Source of the DNA: Streptomyces sp. NBC_01314
Lineage (GTDB): Bacteria; Actinomycetota; Actinomycetes; Streptomycetales; Streptomycetaceae
Length of the DNA: 64,000 nucleotides
Direction of reading: 5' to 3'
Assembly (NCBI RefSeq): GCF_041435215.1
Contig: NZ_CP108394.1
Span: forward strand, 1,736,001-1,800,000
A program made the position numbers and the translations under genes. Shown piece by piece: positions 34,951 to 42,837 of the stretch; the stretch's first letter is position 1, and each line of letters starts with the position of its first letter. Below the pieces are notes generated by a model. The model was not told the DNA's origin and ran no database searches. It saw nothing but the letters and a program-made list of their open reading frames with translations.

Positions 34951-34979
34951 TTGACCGGGCTGATTTTGTCTCCTTAACG
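34951..34979 (+). promoter_or_regulatory. Promoter of the second enolase-superfamily gene
   Basis: TTGACC at 34951-34956 and TTAACG at 34974-34979 are spaced by 17 bp in an AT-richer 185-bp gap after the IclR gene. A transcript start near 34986 would give a leader of about 37 bases carrying AGGGAGAAGG before the GTG at 35023. The -10 box is weak. Confidence 0.5.
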
Positions 34980-35022
34980 TGTGGGCAGGGCAGAAAAAAA
35001 TCAATTAGGGAGAAGGTCGGAC

Positions 35023-36150
35023 GTGACGATTCGTCGTGTCAGCGCGCGCTTTTTGGAAGCGACCCCGGCGGCCGGAGTGGTGTTCGGCGCCGGCGACTTC
35101 AACACCTACAGCATGGTCGTCGTCGAGGTGGAGGACGACAGCGGACACATCGGCTACGGGGAGGCCCTGGCCAGGCGCGGCGGAGCGATGACCGCGACGG
35201 CGGTGGAGTCGCTGCTGGCTCCCGTGCTGGTCGGCCAGGACCCCCGCAACATCGAGGGATTGTGGGTGCGCATGGTCGGCCAACTGCGCCCGTGGGGACA
35301 CGTCTCCGGGGTCGTGATGGAGGCGGTCAGCGGCGCCGACACCGCTTTGTGGGATCTCGTCGGCAAGATCGAGGGCCGGTCGGTGTGGCAGCTGCTGGCA
35401 GGCGCCGGCCGACAGCAGGTTCCGGTCTACGCGTCCTCGGTCTACATCTCCGACCCCGACACCATGGTCAGAGAGGCCATCGCGCAGCAGAAGCGCGGCT
35501 TCGACCGGCTCAAGGTCAAGATCGGCCGCAAGCCCGGTGAGGGCGGCCAGAACGCCGACCTCACCGCCCTCCGCGCCATCCGGGAGGCCGTGGGTGACGA
35601 CTTGATCCTGGTGGTCGACGCCAACGGTGCCTACGACGCGGCGGACGCCATTCGCATGGGCAGGGCGATGGAGCCCCTGGACATCCGCTGGTTCGAAGAG
35701 CCCGTCTTCATGGACGACCTCGGTGGCTACGAGCAGATCCACCGGATGACCTCGATCCCGTTGGCGCGCGGCGAGACCGACTTCGGGATCTTCACCATGC
35801 GCGACGTGATCGAACGGCGGCTGATCGACGTGGCACAGCCTGATCTGGGGCGCTGTGGCGGGATCACCGGAGCACGCCACATCTGGACCCTGGCCTTCGC
35901 GCACAACATCGCCTTCGCCCCGCATACGGGTTTCTCGGGTGGGCTCTCCCAGCTGGCCGCGATCCATGTCGCCGCCGCGGCACCCTCGTTGCTCGCCCTT
36001 GAATACATGTTCATCGACAACCCGTGCCGGGAAATTTTCCAGGGGGGCTATCCGCAGCCGGAGGAGGGTCTCCTTCGCGTGCCGAACGGCCCCGGCCTCG
36101 GCCTGCAACTGGACATGGACAAGATCGAGCGCTACACCGTCCGACACTAG
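35023..36150 (+). CDS. Mandelate racemase-subgroup enolase-superfamily enzyme (second)
   Basis: A 375-residue MR/MLE-family protein. KxK is Lys164-Lys166 (RLKVKIG). Metal ligands: Asp199 (VVDANG), Glu225 (WFEEPV), Glu251 (ARGETD). The Asp274-His301 dyad (QPDLG; FAPHTGF) is present, so two-base chemistry is possible, as in racemases and acid-sugar dehydratases. It shares only family-level similarity with the enzyme at 27638. GTG at 35023 follows a good AGGGAGAAGG. Its TAG stop lies on the edge of the IS630 element: the insertion site TA forms the first two bases of the stop. Confidence 0.88.
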   Translation: MTIRRVSARFLEATPAAGVVFGAGDFNTYSMVVVEVEDDSGHIGYGEALARRGGAMTATAVESLLAPVLVGQDPRNIEGLWVRMVGQLRPWGHVSGVVMEAVSGADTALWDLVGKIEGRSVWQLLAGAGRQQVPVYASSVYISDPDTMVREAIAQQKRGFDRLKVKIGRKPGEGGQNADLTALRAIREAVGDDLILVVDANGAYDAADAIRMGRAMEPLDIRWFEEPVFMDDLGGYEQIHRMTSIPLARGETDFGIFTMRDVIERRLIDVAQPDLGRCGGITGARHIWTLAFAHNIAFAPHTGFSGGLSQLAAIHVAAAAPSLLALEYMFIDNPCREIFQGGYPQPEEGLLRVPNGPGLGLQLDMDKIERYTVRH

Positions 36151-36347
36151 TGTCCTGAGTCTTTGATTCGGTTCAGATATCCGGCGAGGCGTTCGAAGAT
36201 CTCGTCGGCGGTCTTCGTCCAGACGAAAGGTCGGGGATCTTCGTTCCAGGTGGCGATCCAGGAGCGGATGTCTTTCTCCAGGGCCTGCACGTTCTTGTGG
36301 ACGCCGCGCCGTATCTGCTTGTCCGTCAGCAGGCCGAACCAGCGCTC
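36147..36347 (-). CDS. IS630 transposase, 3' exon (catalytic Glu and C-terminus)
   Basis: The last 66 codons of the transposase, continuing directly from codon 297 at 38904. It starts with Glu298 (ERWFGLLTDKQIRRG), the third acid of the DDE triad, and ends RIKDSGH with TAG at 36147-36149. The frame upstream (to 36425) runs through the intron and is not coding for transposase. Together with the 5' exon this gives a 363-residue protein only if the intron is spliced. Confidence 0.9.
   Translation of the reverse strand, partial: ERWFGLLTDKQIRRGVHKNVQALEKDIRSWIATWNEDPRPFVWTKTADEIFERLAGYLNRIKDSGH
36150..36169 (+). repeat. Left terminal inverted repeat of the IS630 element
   Basis: GTGTCCTGAGTCTTTGATTC, identical in reverse complement to 39817-39836. 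TA (36148-36149) precedes it. The G at 36150 completes the stop codon of the upstream enolase-superfamily gene. Confidence 0.95.
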
Positions 36348-36388
36348 GTCGGGTAGGACCGCTGCATTGCTGCAGCGGTCCCCCCTCA
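36348..36388 (-). ncRNA. Group II intron domain VI with branch-point A
   Basis: On the minus strand this reads TGAGGGGGG, then ACCGCTGCA, loop GCAA, TGCAGCGGT, then CCTACCCGAC. A long stem forms between GGACCGCTGCA and TGCAGCGGTCC. The unpaired A in CCTACCC lies seven bases from the 3' splice site, where the bulged branch-point adenosine is expected. Confidence 0.82.
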
Positions 36389-36423
36389 GAACCGGCCGTG
36401 CCCGATTTCCAGGCAACCGGCTC
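36389..36423 (-). ncRNA. Group II intron domain V
   Basis: Read on the minus strand, GAGCCGGTTGCCTG, then a GAAA tetraloop, then TCGGGCACGGCCGGTTC. The stem, the AGC catalytic triad in GAGCC and the GNRA loop match group II domain V. The RT stop codon TGA (36424-36422) overlaps its first two bases. Confidence 0.92.
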
Positions 36424-38278
36424 AAGCAAGCTCTATGGCTCGCGGGCTGGTCAGAAGTGCTGGCGACTTGCCGATGCCGGTGGTCAGCCGACGGTGGCAG
36501 TGGGTGTGGATCAGACGTGGGGCGGCGGATTTGTCCGGCTTGCCGTTGCCCGCATCAGCGATGATCGCGTGTTTCCGGATCGCCGTGCGGGTGACCTTGA
36601 GCCACTGTTCCCACTGGTCGGGAGTTTGCGGCTCGTGGTCGGCGTGCAGCAACAGCCCTCCGCAGACTGGACATCGGCCGTCCTGCTTCTGCAATAGATG
36701 CAGGGTGCCTTTGCCCAGCGGGAGTTTGCCGCGGCGACGCCGCTTGGCCCAGAAGTCGACCAGGGTGGGATCGTCGGTCGACGCCGTTCCTGGCACCATC
36801 CGGTGCCGGACGATCGGCGTCCAGGCGAACTTGTAGAGGTAGAAACCGCTGGTGCGGTCCCCGAACACCCACCTGTCATACCTGAACGGGTTGAACATGC
36901 CGAAGTACCGGTCGGTCACCCAGCGCTTCGACTTGTTCGCGTGAGAGAACTTGGCCCACTTGTAGACCAGCCTCCACACGTAGGCGTCCAGCGAGTTGAA
37001 CGCCCGCTTGGACACCCCGATCCGGTAGTAGGCGGCCCAGCCCTTGATGATCGGGTTGAGCTTGGCGATCACCGCGTCGGCGTTGGCCCCTCGCAGGGCC
37101 AGCATCTCGGCGGCGAGCCGTTCCCGGATCCGCCACAGGGCCGCGTTGCTCGGCTTGGTCAGCAACTTGCCGCGATAGCGTCGGATGTTGAACCCCAGGA
37201 AGTCGCAGCCCTCATCGAGGTGGACAACGCGCGTCTTGTCCTCGTTGAAAGCCAGTCCCCGGGGCGCGAGCCACGCGGCGAGCCGTGCCTTGACCTCCTC
37301 GGCTTGTTCCTGCGAGTGGCACAGGGCGAGGAGGTCGTCGGCGTAGACGACCAGAACCGGTGAGTCACGCGCCAAAATCGCGGCATCGCTGCCGAGAGTC
37401 TGGTAGCGGACTCCAGCGGCCTTTCCCATTCCATGCAAAGCGATATTCAACAACGCGGGACTGATCACCCCGCCCTGAGGAGTTCCTTCCAACGTGGGGG
37501 CGAACCAACCTTTCTCGACCACGCCCGCCTTCAGCCATCCGGCGATCATTCCCCTTCCGGGAAACGAACCCAGCGACGTGAGCAGATTATCGTGGTCGAT
37601 CCGGTCGAATGCCGCTTTCAAGTCGGCGTCGAGCACCCACAGGCGCTTGGCGGTCTTGCCGCACGCCGTCGTGTGGATGGCCACAATCGCGTCATGACAG
37701 CCACGGCCGGGACGGAAGCCGTAGACCTTCGGTTCCAGCCGTGCCTCCCACTCGGGCTCCAGCGCATTCAGTGCCAGAGCTTGGAGGCATCTGTCAGCGA
37801 TCACGGGAATTCCGAGCGGGCGCTGTTTTCCATTCGCCTTGGCGATATACACCCGCTTGACGGGCTTGGGTTTCCACGGGGCCGCGCCATGCTGGACCCA
37901 GTCGGCCAGCTCGGCCTTTTCCTGGGGCGGCAGGACGACTTTCCCGTCAACCCCCGCCGTCTTGCGGCCAGCGTTGACCTCCGTGACCCGCCGCACACTC
38001 ACGAGTGCGTTGGCGCGGGAGCGGAGCATCAGCTTCTGCAGATTCCTGACCTTGGCCAGGTCTCCTGCCTGCGATGCCGTGAAGATGCGCTGCCGCAGAC
38101 GCCGTACGTCGTCCTCGACCCTCCGCCAGTCGATCGACGGCCAGTCGGTGATCTCGCCCTCCGGTCCGTTCGCTATGCCGACGGCGGTCGCTGCGGCTTG
38201 CGCCGTCCCGGCCGCGTGTGTCGTCATGACGTCCAACTTTTCCTTCGGTTCCGGTGTCTTCGGTCTTCGTGCCTTCAC
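36422..38278 (-). CDS. ltrA: Group II intron-encoded reverse transcriptase/maturase with HNH domain
   Basis: A 618-residue protein that splices the intron and drives its retrohoming. RT domains run from about 90 to 365: TAGVDG, LGIPVIADRCLQ, KVYGFRPGRGCHDAI, DADLKAAFDRIDHD, GTPQGGVISPALLN and the catalytic YADD at 312-315. Domain X follows (about 375-470; IKGWAAYYRI). The C-terminal HNH nuclease has CPVC at 536-539, HADHEP around 545-550 and HTHCHRR at 591-597, so it is complete. The start may be the M at 38278 or a later Met (18, MTTHAAG, at 38227). No frameshift is seen, so the intron could be mobile. Confidence 0.93.
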   Translation of the reverse strand: MKARRPKTPEPKEKLDVMTTHAAGTAQAAATAVGIANGPEGEITDWPSIDWRRVEDDVRRLRQRIFTASQAGDLAKVRNLQKLMLRSRANALVSVRRVTEVNAGRKTAGVDGKVVLPPQEKAELADWVQHGAAPWKPKPVKRVYIAKANGKQRPLGIPVIADRCLQALALNALEPEWEARLEPKVYGFRPGRGCHDAIVAIHTTACGKTAKRLWVLDADLKAAFDRIDHDNLLTSLGSFPGRGMIAGWLKAGVVEKGWFAPTLEGTPQGGVISPALLNIALHGMGKAAGVRYQTLGSDAAILARDSPVLVVYADDLLALCHSQEQAEEVKARLAAWLAPRGLAFNEDKTRVVHLDEGCDFLGFNIRRYRGKLLTKPSNAALWRIRERLAAEMLALRGANADAVIAKLNPIIKGWAAYYRIGVSKRAFNSLDAYVWRLVYKWAKFSHANKSKRWVTDRYFGMFNPFRYDRWVFGDRTSGFYLYKFAWTPIVRHRMVPGTASTDDPTLVDFWAKRRRRGKLPLGKGTLHLLQKQDGRCPVCGGLLLHADHEPQTPDQWEQWLKVTRTAIRKHAIIADAGNGKPDKSAAPRLIHTHCHRRLTTGIGKSPALLTSPRAIELA

Positions 38279-38903
38279 AAGCTCACCAGACCCACGTCAG
38301 CACCCTTTCAGGTCGGGGTATCGGCCCCTATCCGGCCAGTTATGCGGGAACCGCCGACGGAGGTGTCGGCATGTGGTTCCCGGTTTCCTGCTGCCTTTCG
38401 GCCACCGGCATTCGCTTGCTGGGTCTTCCTGCGCCCGCTGGAGATTTGGGCCTTACTTGCGGTTGGCTTACCAGGCCAGAAACTTATTGCCTGGACTCCA
38501 TCGGGGTTGTCACGTTCCGCATGAGAGAGGTGCTGCCGGGGAGGGTGCCCTCTGCACCCCGGGGACGGCGGTGCACTCCCGACCGGTCAGATATCTCCGG
38601 TCGGCGCCTGCCACTTTTCAATGGCCAGTCCCTATCTCCCGCTGAAACAACCCATCGGCGAGAGTGCTCATGACGAGGCATCATCAAGGGTTCATTCGCA
38701 TTCACCCGTCCGGCATTTCCCGGCCTGTAATCCCCGGATGGAACGGGAATCCTTGGACCTTTCCTCAGGCTTCGCACCCCGCGATCACTCGCGACGCACG
38801 CTGAGGCGGGAACGAGCCCTGTGCACTGGCTCGGGTCTACACCTTCGACATCGTCGAACCTCCTTGGTGATTCCCACTCTTCTCAAGCGACTTCGTGTCG
38901 CAC

Positions 38904-39794
38904 GACCTGGTTGAGCCAGGAGGCGCTGGTCGGCGTGAAGTGCATATGGAACCGGGGGTGGGCCAGCAGCCACTTCTGGATCGCGGGGGTCTTGTGAGTG
39001 GCGTAGTTGTCGCAGATCAGGTGGACATCGAGGTGCTCGGGCACCTCCTTGTCGAGCTTGGCCAGGAACTTCTTGAACTCCACCGCGCGGTGCCGGCGGT
39101 GGATGGAGGAGATGACCTCGCCGGTCGCAGCGTTCAGCGCGGCGAACAGGGCCGTCACCCCACCGCGCACATAGTCGTGGGTGCGGCGCTCGGGCATGCC
39201 GGGCATCATCGGCAGTACCGGCGCGGACCGGTCCAGCGCCTGGATCTGCGACTTCTCGTCCACGCACAGCACGATCGCCCGCTCCGGCGGGTCCAGGTAC
39301 AGACCGACGACGTCGCGGACCTTCTCGATGAACTGCGGGTCCTTGGACAGCTTGAAGGTGTCCACCAGGTGCGGCTTGAGGCCGAAGGTCCGCCAGATCC
39401 TGGAGACCGTGGACTGCGACAAGCCGCTGGCCTCGGCCATCTCCCGCGTCGACCAGTGCGTGGCGTTCTTCGGGGTGGACTCCAGCGTGCGCACCACGAC
39501 CTCCTCGACCTTCTCGTCGCTCACCGTGCGCGGCGGCCCTGGCCGCGGCTCGTCCGACAGGCCCTGAAGCCGATCGGACGCGAACCGCTTGCGCCACTTG
39601 GCCACCGTCACCGGGTGCACCCCAAGTTCCGTACCCACGACGGTATTTGAGCCACCCTGGGCGCAGGCCAGAACGATCCGGCACCGCAACGCCAAAGCCT
39701 GCGACGACGTCGCCCGCCGCGACCAGCGCAGCAACGTATCCCGCTCGTCGTCTGTCAGGACCACCTCGACCGTCGGCCGACCCATACGCGCCAT
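38904..39794 (-). CDS. IS630 transposase, 5' exon
   Basis: Codons 1-297. A helix-turn-helix region lies at about 35-75 (GSNTVVGTELGVHPVTVAKWRKRF) with a second HTH-like part near 110-135. The catalytic acids Asp179 (VLCVDEKSQ) and Asp262 (LICDNYATHKTP) are present; the third, Glu298, starts the 3' exon, giving DD35E spacing. The frame reads straight into the intron, where VRHEVA and a stop follow. Start ATG 39794; 39785 is an alternative. Confidence 0.92.
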
Positions 39795-39816
39795 GAGCCC
39801 AGCCTACTTCTTCAGT

Positions 39817-39836
39817 GAATCAAAGACTCAGGACAC
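39817..39836 (-). repeat. Right terminal inverted repeat of the IS630 element
   Basis: Perfect 20-bp reverse complement of the left end, followed by TA at 39837-39838. The perfect match of both ends suggests a fairly recent insertion. Confidence 0.95.
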
Positions 39837-39909
39837 TAGAAACCCGAGCTGATTCTCGACTAACACGACACGTCATGGTGACGTGTCAACTTACGTTGGT
39901 GGGAACCGG

Positions 39910-40533
39910 TCAGTACGCGACGTGGGCGAGGCGGCGGGTGAGCTCGCCCCTCTCCAACTCGTCGACGAAAGCGACGGCGTAGTCCTCGGTGCTGATGTGG
40001 CTGTTGCCCTCGCCGTCGGTGAGCAGTTGGTGATCGCCTATCCGGTACGCGCCCGTGCGCTCGCCCGGCTCGACCATCGCGGGCGGGGAGAGGTAGGTCC
40101 ATTCCAGGTCGTCGGCGTTCCCCTGGACAAGGCCGAACAGCGCCACCTGGGCGAGGGTCCACGGCAGGAAGTCCTCAGGGAACCCAGGCGTGTCGACGAC
40201 CCGTACACCGGGGGAGACCTCCAGGATGCCCGCGCCGCCCACCACCACCAGGCGACGCACCCCGGCCCTGCGTACGCCGTGCAGTACGCCGCGGCCCACC
40301 TCCAGCAACGACTCGGAGGCCTCGATGCCGCCTCGTGATGGTGCCACCGCCAGGACCACCGCGTCGTGGCCGGCCGCCAGGCGCGCGACGGTGTCGACGT
40401 CGCTCGCGTCCGCCGCGAGGGTGCCGTCCTTCCCGCTGCGCGTGGCACCGGTCACCTCGTGGCCCCGCTTGCCCGCCTCGGCAGCGATCCGGCTGCCGAT
40501 CATTCCGGTGGCTCCGAACAGTAGGATGCGCAT
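39910..40533 (-). CDS. NAD(P)-binding SDR-like protein (NmrA/YwnB type), copy 1
   Basis: A 207-residue atypical SDR: MRILLFGATGMIGSRIAAEAGKRGHEV gives the GxxGxxG Rossmann motif; a second mark is RRLVVVGGAGILEV, then DLEWTYLSPPAM. Such proteins act as NAD(P)H-dependent reductases or redox sensors. It is a close paralogue of the protein at 43209-43832. It diverges from an HxlR regulator over 105 bp that contain a 42-bp element also found upstream of the paralogue. Confidence 0.85.
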   Translation of the reverse strand: MRILLFGATGMIGSRIAAEAGKRGHEVTGATRSGKDGTLAADASDVDTVARLAAGHDAVVLAVAPSRGGIEASESLLEVGRGVLHGVRRAGVRRLVVVGGAGILEVSPGVRVVDTPGFPEDFLPWTLAQVALFGLVQGNADDLEWTYLSPPAMVEPGERTGAYRIGDHQLLTDGEGNSHISTEDYAVAFVDELERGELTRRLAHVAY

Positions 40534-40585
40534 GTCATGACCGCCTAAAATTCATCGTGCGTGCCGCCAGCACGCCGTCATCAAG

Positions 40586-40627
40586 AAGGTATCTATGGGG
40601 TACTGGTTACTTCAACGATCCTTGAGT
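40586..40627. promoter_or_regulatory. Shared 42-bp regulatory element, copy 1
   Basis: AAGGTA, five variable bases, then a 30-base block at 40598-40627 identical to 43890-43919. In this copy GGTACT (40599-40604) and AGTACC (40625-40630) form an inverted repeat with a 20-bp spacer, a likely HxlR operator. It lies between the divergent SDR-like gene and HxlR gene. Confidence 0.8.
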
Positions 40628-40638
40628 ACCCTTCGGAT

Positions 40639-41019
40639 ATGAAGGCTGCCGCCAACGACTCGGACATCTGCTGCCCGCCTCGGCTGGTGCTCGACCGCAT
40701 CGGTGACAAATGGTCGGTGCTGATCGTGCTGAACCTGCGCGACGGACCCAAGCGGTTCAGCGAACTACGCGAACTGCTTCATCACGTGACGCCCAAGGTC
40801 CTCACTCACACACTGCGGGGGATGGAACGCGACGGCCTCGTCACCCGGACGGTCTTCGCTGAGGTCCCGCCCCGCGTGGAGTACGAACTGACTCCGCTGG
40901 GCCACTCCTTGGGGCCCGTCATGGAGCCGATCAACGCCTGGGCCGCAAAACACGTGGACGAGGTTCTGTCCTTGCGCAAGGCCCACGACGCCCGCTTCGC
41001 GGACGAGTTCGTGGGCTAG
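40639..41019 (+). CDS. HxlR-family transcriptional regulator
   Basis: A 126-residue HxlR-type winged-helix protein. The N-terminal Cys pair in SDICCPPRLVLDRIGDKWSVLIV is typical of thiol- or quinone-sensing members; then RFSELRELLHHVTPKVLTHTLRGMERDGLVTR and a beta wing follow. It probably represses the divergent SDR-like gene and responds to electrophiles. The stop (TAG 41017-41019) overlaps the stop of the convergent SGNH gene in a shared CTAG. Confidence 0.88.
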   Translation: MKAAANDSDICCPPRLVLDRIGDKWSVLIVLNLRDGPKRFSELRELLHHVTPKVLTHTLRGMERDGLVTRTVFAEVPPRVEYELTPLGHSLGPVMEPINAWAAKHVDEVLSLRKAHDARFADEFVG

Positions 41020-42179
41020 TTTCCGAGCCGCAGCAAGGACAGGTCGACGGCGTCGGCGATGGCTTTCGCGCCGGCGTCGTTGACGTGGAGACCGTCGCCG
41101 CTGTTGTACTCCTCGCGGATCCGCTCGGGTCGCTCCGGGTCGGCGACCGCGGCGGCGATGTCGAGGACGGCGTCGAAGGGCTGGTCGGGGCCGAGCAGCC
41201 AGTCGTTGATCCGGTGGCGCAGGGCCTGACCGGCCGGGGTGTCGACACCGTCGTACACCGTTCCCTCGTAGGGGCCAAGTGTGGCTGCGACGGCGACGAG
41301 GCCGGCGGCGTGGATGCGGTCGGCAAGCATGGTGTACCCGGCGATGAGGTCGTCGAGGGCCGGCAGGACCGGGGGTTCGGGGAAGGACTGGGTGCCTGGC
41401 ACGCCCAGGTCGTTGAGACCGATGTGGATGAGGACGTGGCTGACGCCGGGCACGTCGAGCACATCGTGTTCGAGACGGGCCAGGAGGTGTTCGCCGATGC
41501 CGTCGGTGAGGAGCCGGTTGCCGGAGATGCCCTGGTTGACGATCCACCCGTGGGGGAGGCGACGGCCGAGCTGAGCGGGGAAGCTGTTGTCGGCGCCGGG
41601 CGTGGTGGCGAAGCCTTCGATCCAGGAGTCCCCGAAGGCCACGGCGATGGCGGTGCCTTCCGGAGCGAGAACGTCGATACCGGTGAGGAAGTGCCCGGTG
41701 GCCAGTTCCTCGGCGGCGGTGAAGGACGCGGCGGTGAGCTGGTTGCCGGGGGCCGCGTAACCGATGTCGTAGGGGACCGCCGAGTAGGTGGTCAAGCCCG
41801 TGTCGTGCGGGAGATAGAGGCTGAGGACGAGTTCTTCCCCCGCGCTCACCTTCTGCTCGACGGGGTCGCTGACGACCTCGTCTCCCACGCCGATCGTGAC
41901 AGTGTCGGCGCCCGCGAAGCGCAGCACGGTGTCGCTCGCGGGGACGATCGCGCTTGCTTCGGTGCGCCTGGCGAGGTGTGCGCCGGCTATCTCCAGTGGC
42001 TCTTTTCCGTAACGGTTGCTGAGGCGTATACGCAGGGCCTCACCTCCGCCGGCGATTCGCAGCGGCTGACGTACGGTCTGGTCGGCGAATCCGCGAAGTT
42101 CGAAGAGTGTGAAGTCCTTATGGGGACTAATGACAGCGGATCGGTGGGTGGCGATCCAGGCGGCGGACGAATCGGCCAT
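41016..42179 (-). CDS. SGNH/GDSL-family hydrolase
   Basis: A 387-residue esterase-like enzyme. An N-terminal beta-sandwich-like region (FELRGFADQTVRQPLRIAGGGEALRIRLSNRYG) precedes the SGNH core: block I VAFGDSWIEG with the nucleophile Ser, block II Gly (NQGISGNRLL), block III GLNDLG, and block V DGLHVND with Asp and His. No signal peptide is apparent from the chosen start at 42179 (GGAG upstream); a TTG at 42266 would add 29 residues. Related proteins remove acyl groups from sugars or polysaccharides, but the substrate is unknown. Confidence 0.86.
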   Translation of the reverse strand: MADSSAAWIATHRSAVISPHKDFTLFELRGFADQTVRQPLRIAGGGEALRIRLSNRYGKEPLEIAGAHLARRTEASAIVPASDTVLRFAGADTVTIGVGDEVVSDPVEQKVSAGEELVLSLYLPHDTGLTTYSAVPYDIGYAAPGNQLTAASFTAAEELATGHFLTGIDVLAPEGTAIAVAFGDSWIEGFATTPGADNSFPAQLGRRLPHGWIVNQGISGNRLLTDGIGEHLLARLEHDVLDVPGVSHVLIHIGLNDLGVPGTQSFPEPPVLPALDDLIAGYTMLADRIHAAGLVAVAATLGPYEGTVYDGVDTPAGQALRHRINDWLLGPDQPFDAVLDIAAAVADPERPERIREEYNSGDGLHVNDAGAKAIADAVDLSLLRLGN

Positions 42180-42317
42180 GGAAGCTCCAGTCGTGGCGTG
42201 CCGCGCTGCGGCAGCGCGACTGCGAAATACGGCACGCCATGCACGAAACCATGATGCCGTGGTCAATGACCGTGCATGGCGGGCCGCTTTTGAACTCTCT
42301 TCTATCTCACTTCGAAC

Positions 42318-42776
42318 TCAGAAGAGCCCGTTCTTGTTGAGAGCCGGAAGATCCGGCGCAAACCAGGGCGCAGCGTTTTCCGGAGTACCTACGATCTGTA
42401 GGACCTCCCAGTGCTCGATCGCCTTTCCTTCGGCGTTCATCTTGAAAATGTCCGCGCCGGCGATCCCCGTGTCGTCCGAATCGTCGTTGAAGAGATTGAG
42501 AAAGTTCGAGTGAACCCACACGTAGTCATCCACCGCGATGATGCGATGCCCCACCCAACGAGCGTGCGGGCGGTCCTTGAGGACATCGTCGAAGAAACTC
42601 GACAAGCCTTCCGCGCCAGTGGTGAGGAGAGGGTCGTGCTGGATGTAACCCGGGTCCAGGAACTGCGCCACGGCTTCCGCCGGCCGCCTCTGGTTGATCA
42701 TCACTTCGTGAAGGTTCACGATGTTGTTCAGGTTGCGAACGGCTTGATGATCATTGATATCGACCAATTTAAGCAT
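42318..42776 (-). CDS. SnoaL/NTF2-like protein
   Basis: A 152-residue protein of the SnoaL-like ester cyclase/predicted isomerase group: LHEVMINQRRPAEAVAQFLDPGYIQHDPLL, then FFDDVLKDRPHARWVGHRIIAVDDYVWVHSNF, ADIFKMNAEGKAIEHWEVLQ. Not related closely to the NTF2-like protein at 17426. It is likely co-transcribed with the two minus-strand genes upstream. Its codons are less GC-rich than the island average, suggesting transfer. Confidence 0.8.
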   Translation of the reverse strand: MLKLVDINDHQAVRNLNNIVNLHEVMINQRRPAEAVAQFLDPGYIQHDPLLTTGAEGLSSFFDDVLKDRPHARWVGHRIIAVDDYVWVHSNFLNLFNDDSDDTGIAGADIFKMNAEGKAIEHWEVLQIVGTPENAAPWFAPDLPALNKNGLF

Positions 42777-42837
42777 TGCTTATCTCCTTTTCGATGCGTT
42801 TGTCCAAGCGTTCGGCGCCTCGGCGGCCTTGGCGGCT

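Larger units (their letters stand above)
36348..38903 (-). mobile_element. Group II intron inserted in the IS630 transposase
   Basis: A 2556-nt intron on the minus strand. It begins GTGCGAC (38903 to 38897), the canonical GUGYG start, and ends CCTACCCGAC (AY end) at 36348. Removing it rejoins the transposase frame between Val297 and Glu298 exactly. It holds an RT-maturase ORF in domain IV and clear domains V and VI near its 3' end. The segment 38279-38903 (625 nt) is the 5' ribozyme part (domains I-III) and shows no protein. Confidence 0.92.
36150..39836 (-). mobile_element. IS630-family insertion sequence carrying a group II intron
   Basis: A 3.69-kb element bounded by perfect 20-bp inverted repeats and flanked on each side by TA (36148-36149 and 39837-39838), the target duplicated by IS630/Tc1-mariner elements. 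Without the 2556-bp intron the element would be about 1.13 kb, normal for IS630. Its transposase reads on the minus strand and is split by the intron into 297 and 66 codons. Confidence 0.92.

Noticed and set aside
36147..36425. A separate 92-residue protein of unknown function
   Set aside because: Its first 26 codons are intron domains V and VI read as protein, and the rest is the transposase 3' exon.
36698..38524. Plus-strand open frames inside the group II intron
   Set aside because: They are complements of the RT-maturase and have no motif or codon bias of their own.
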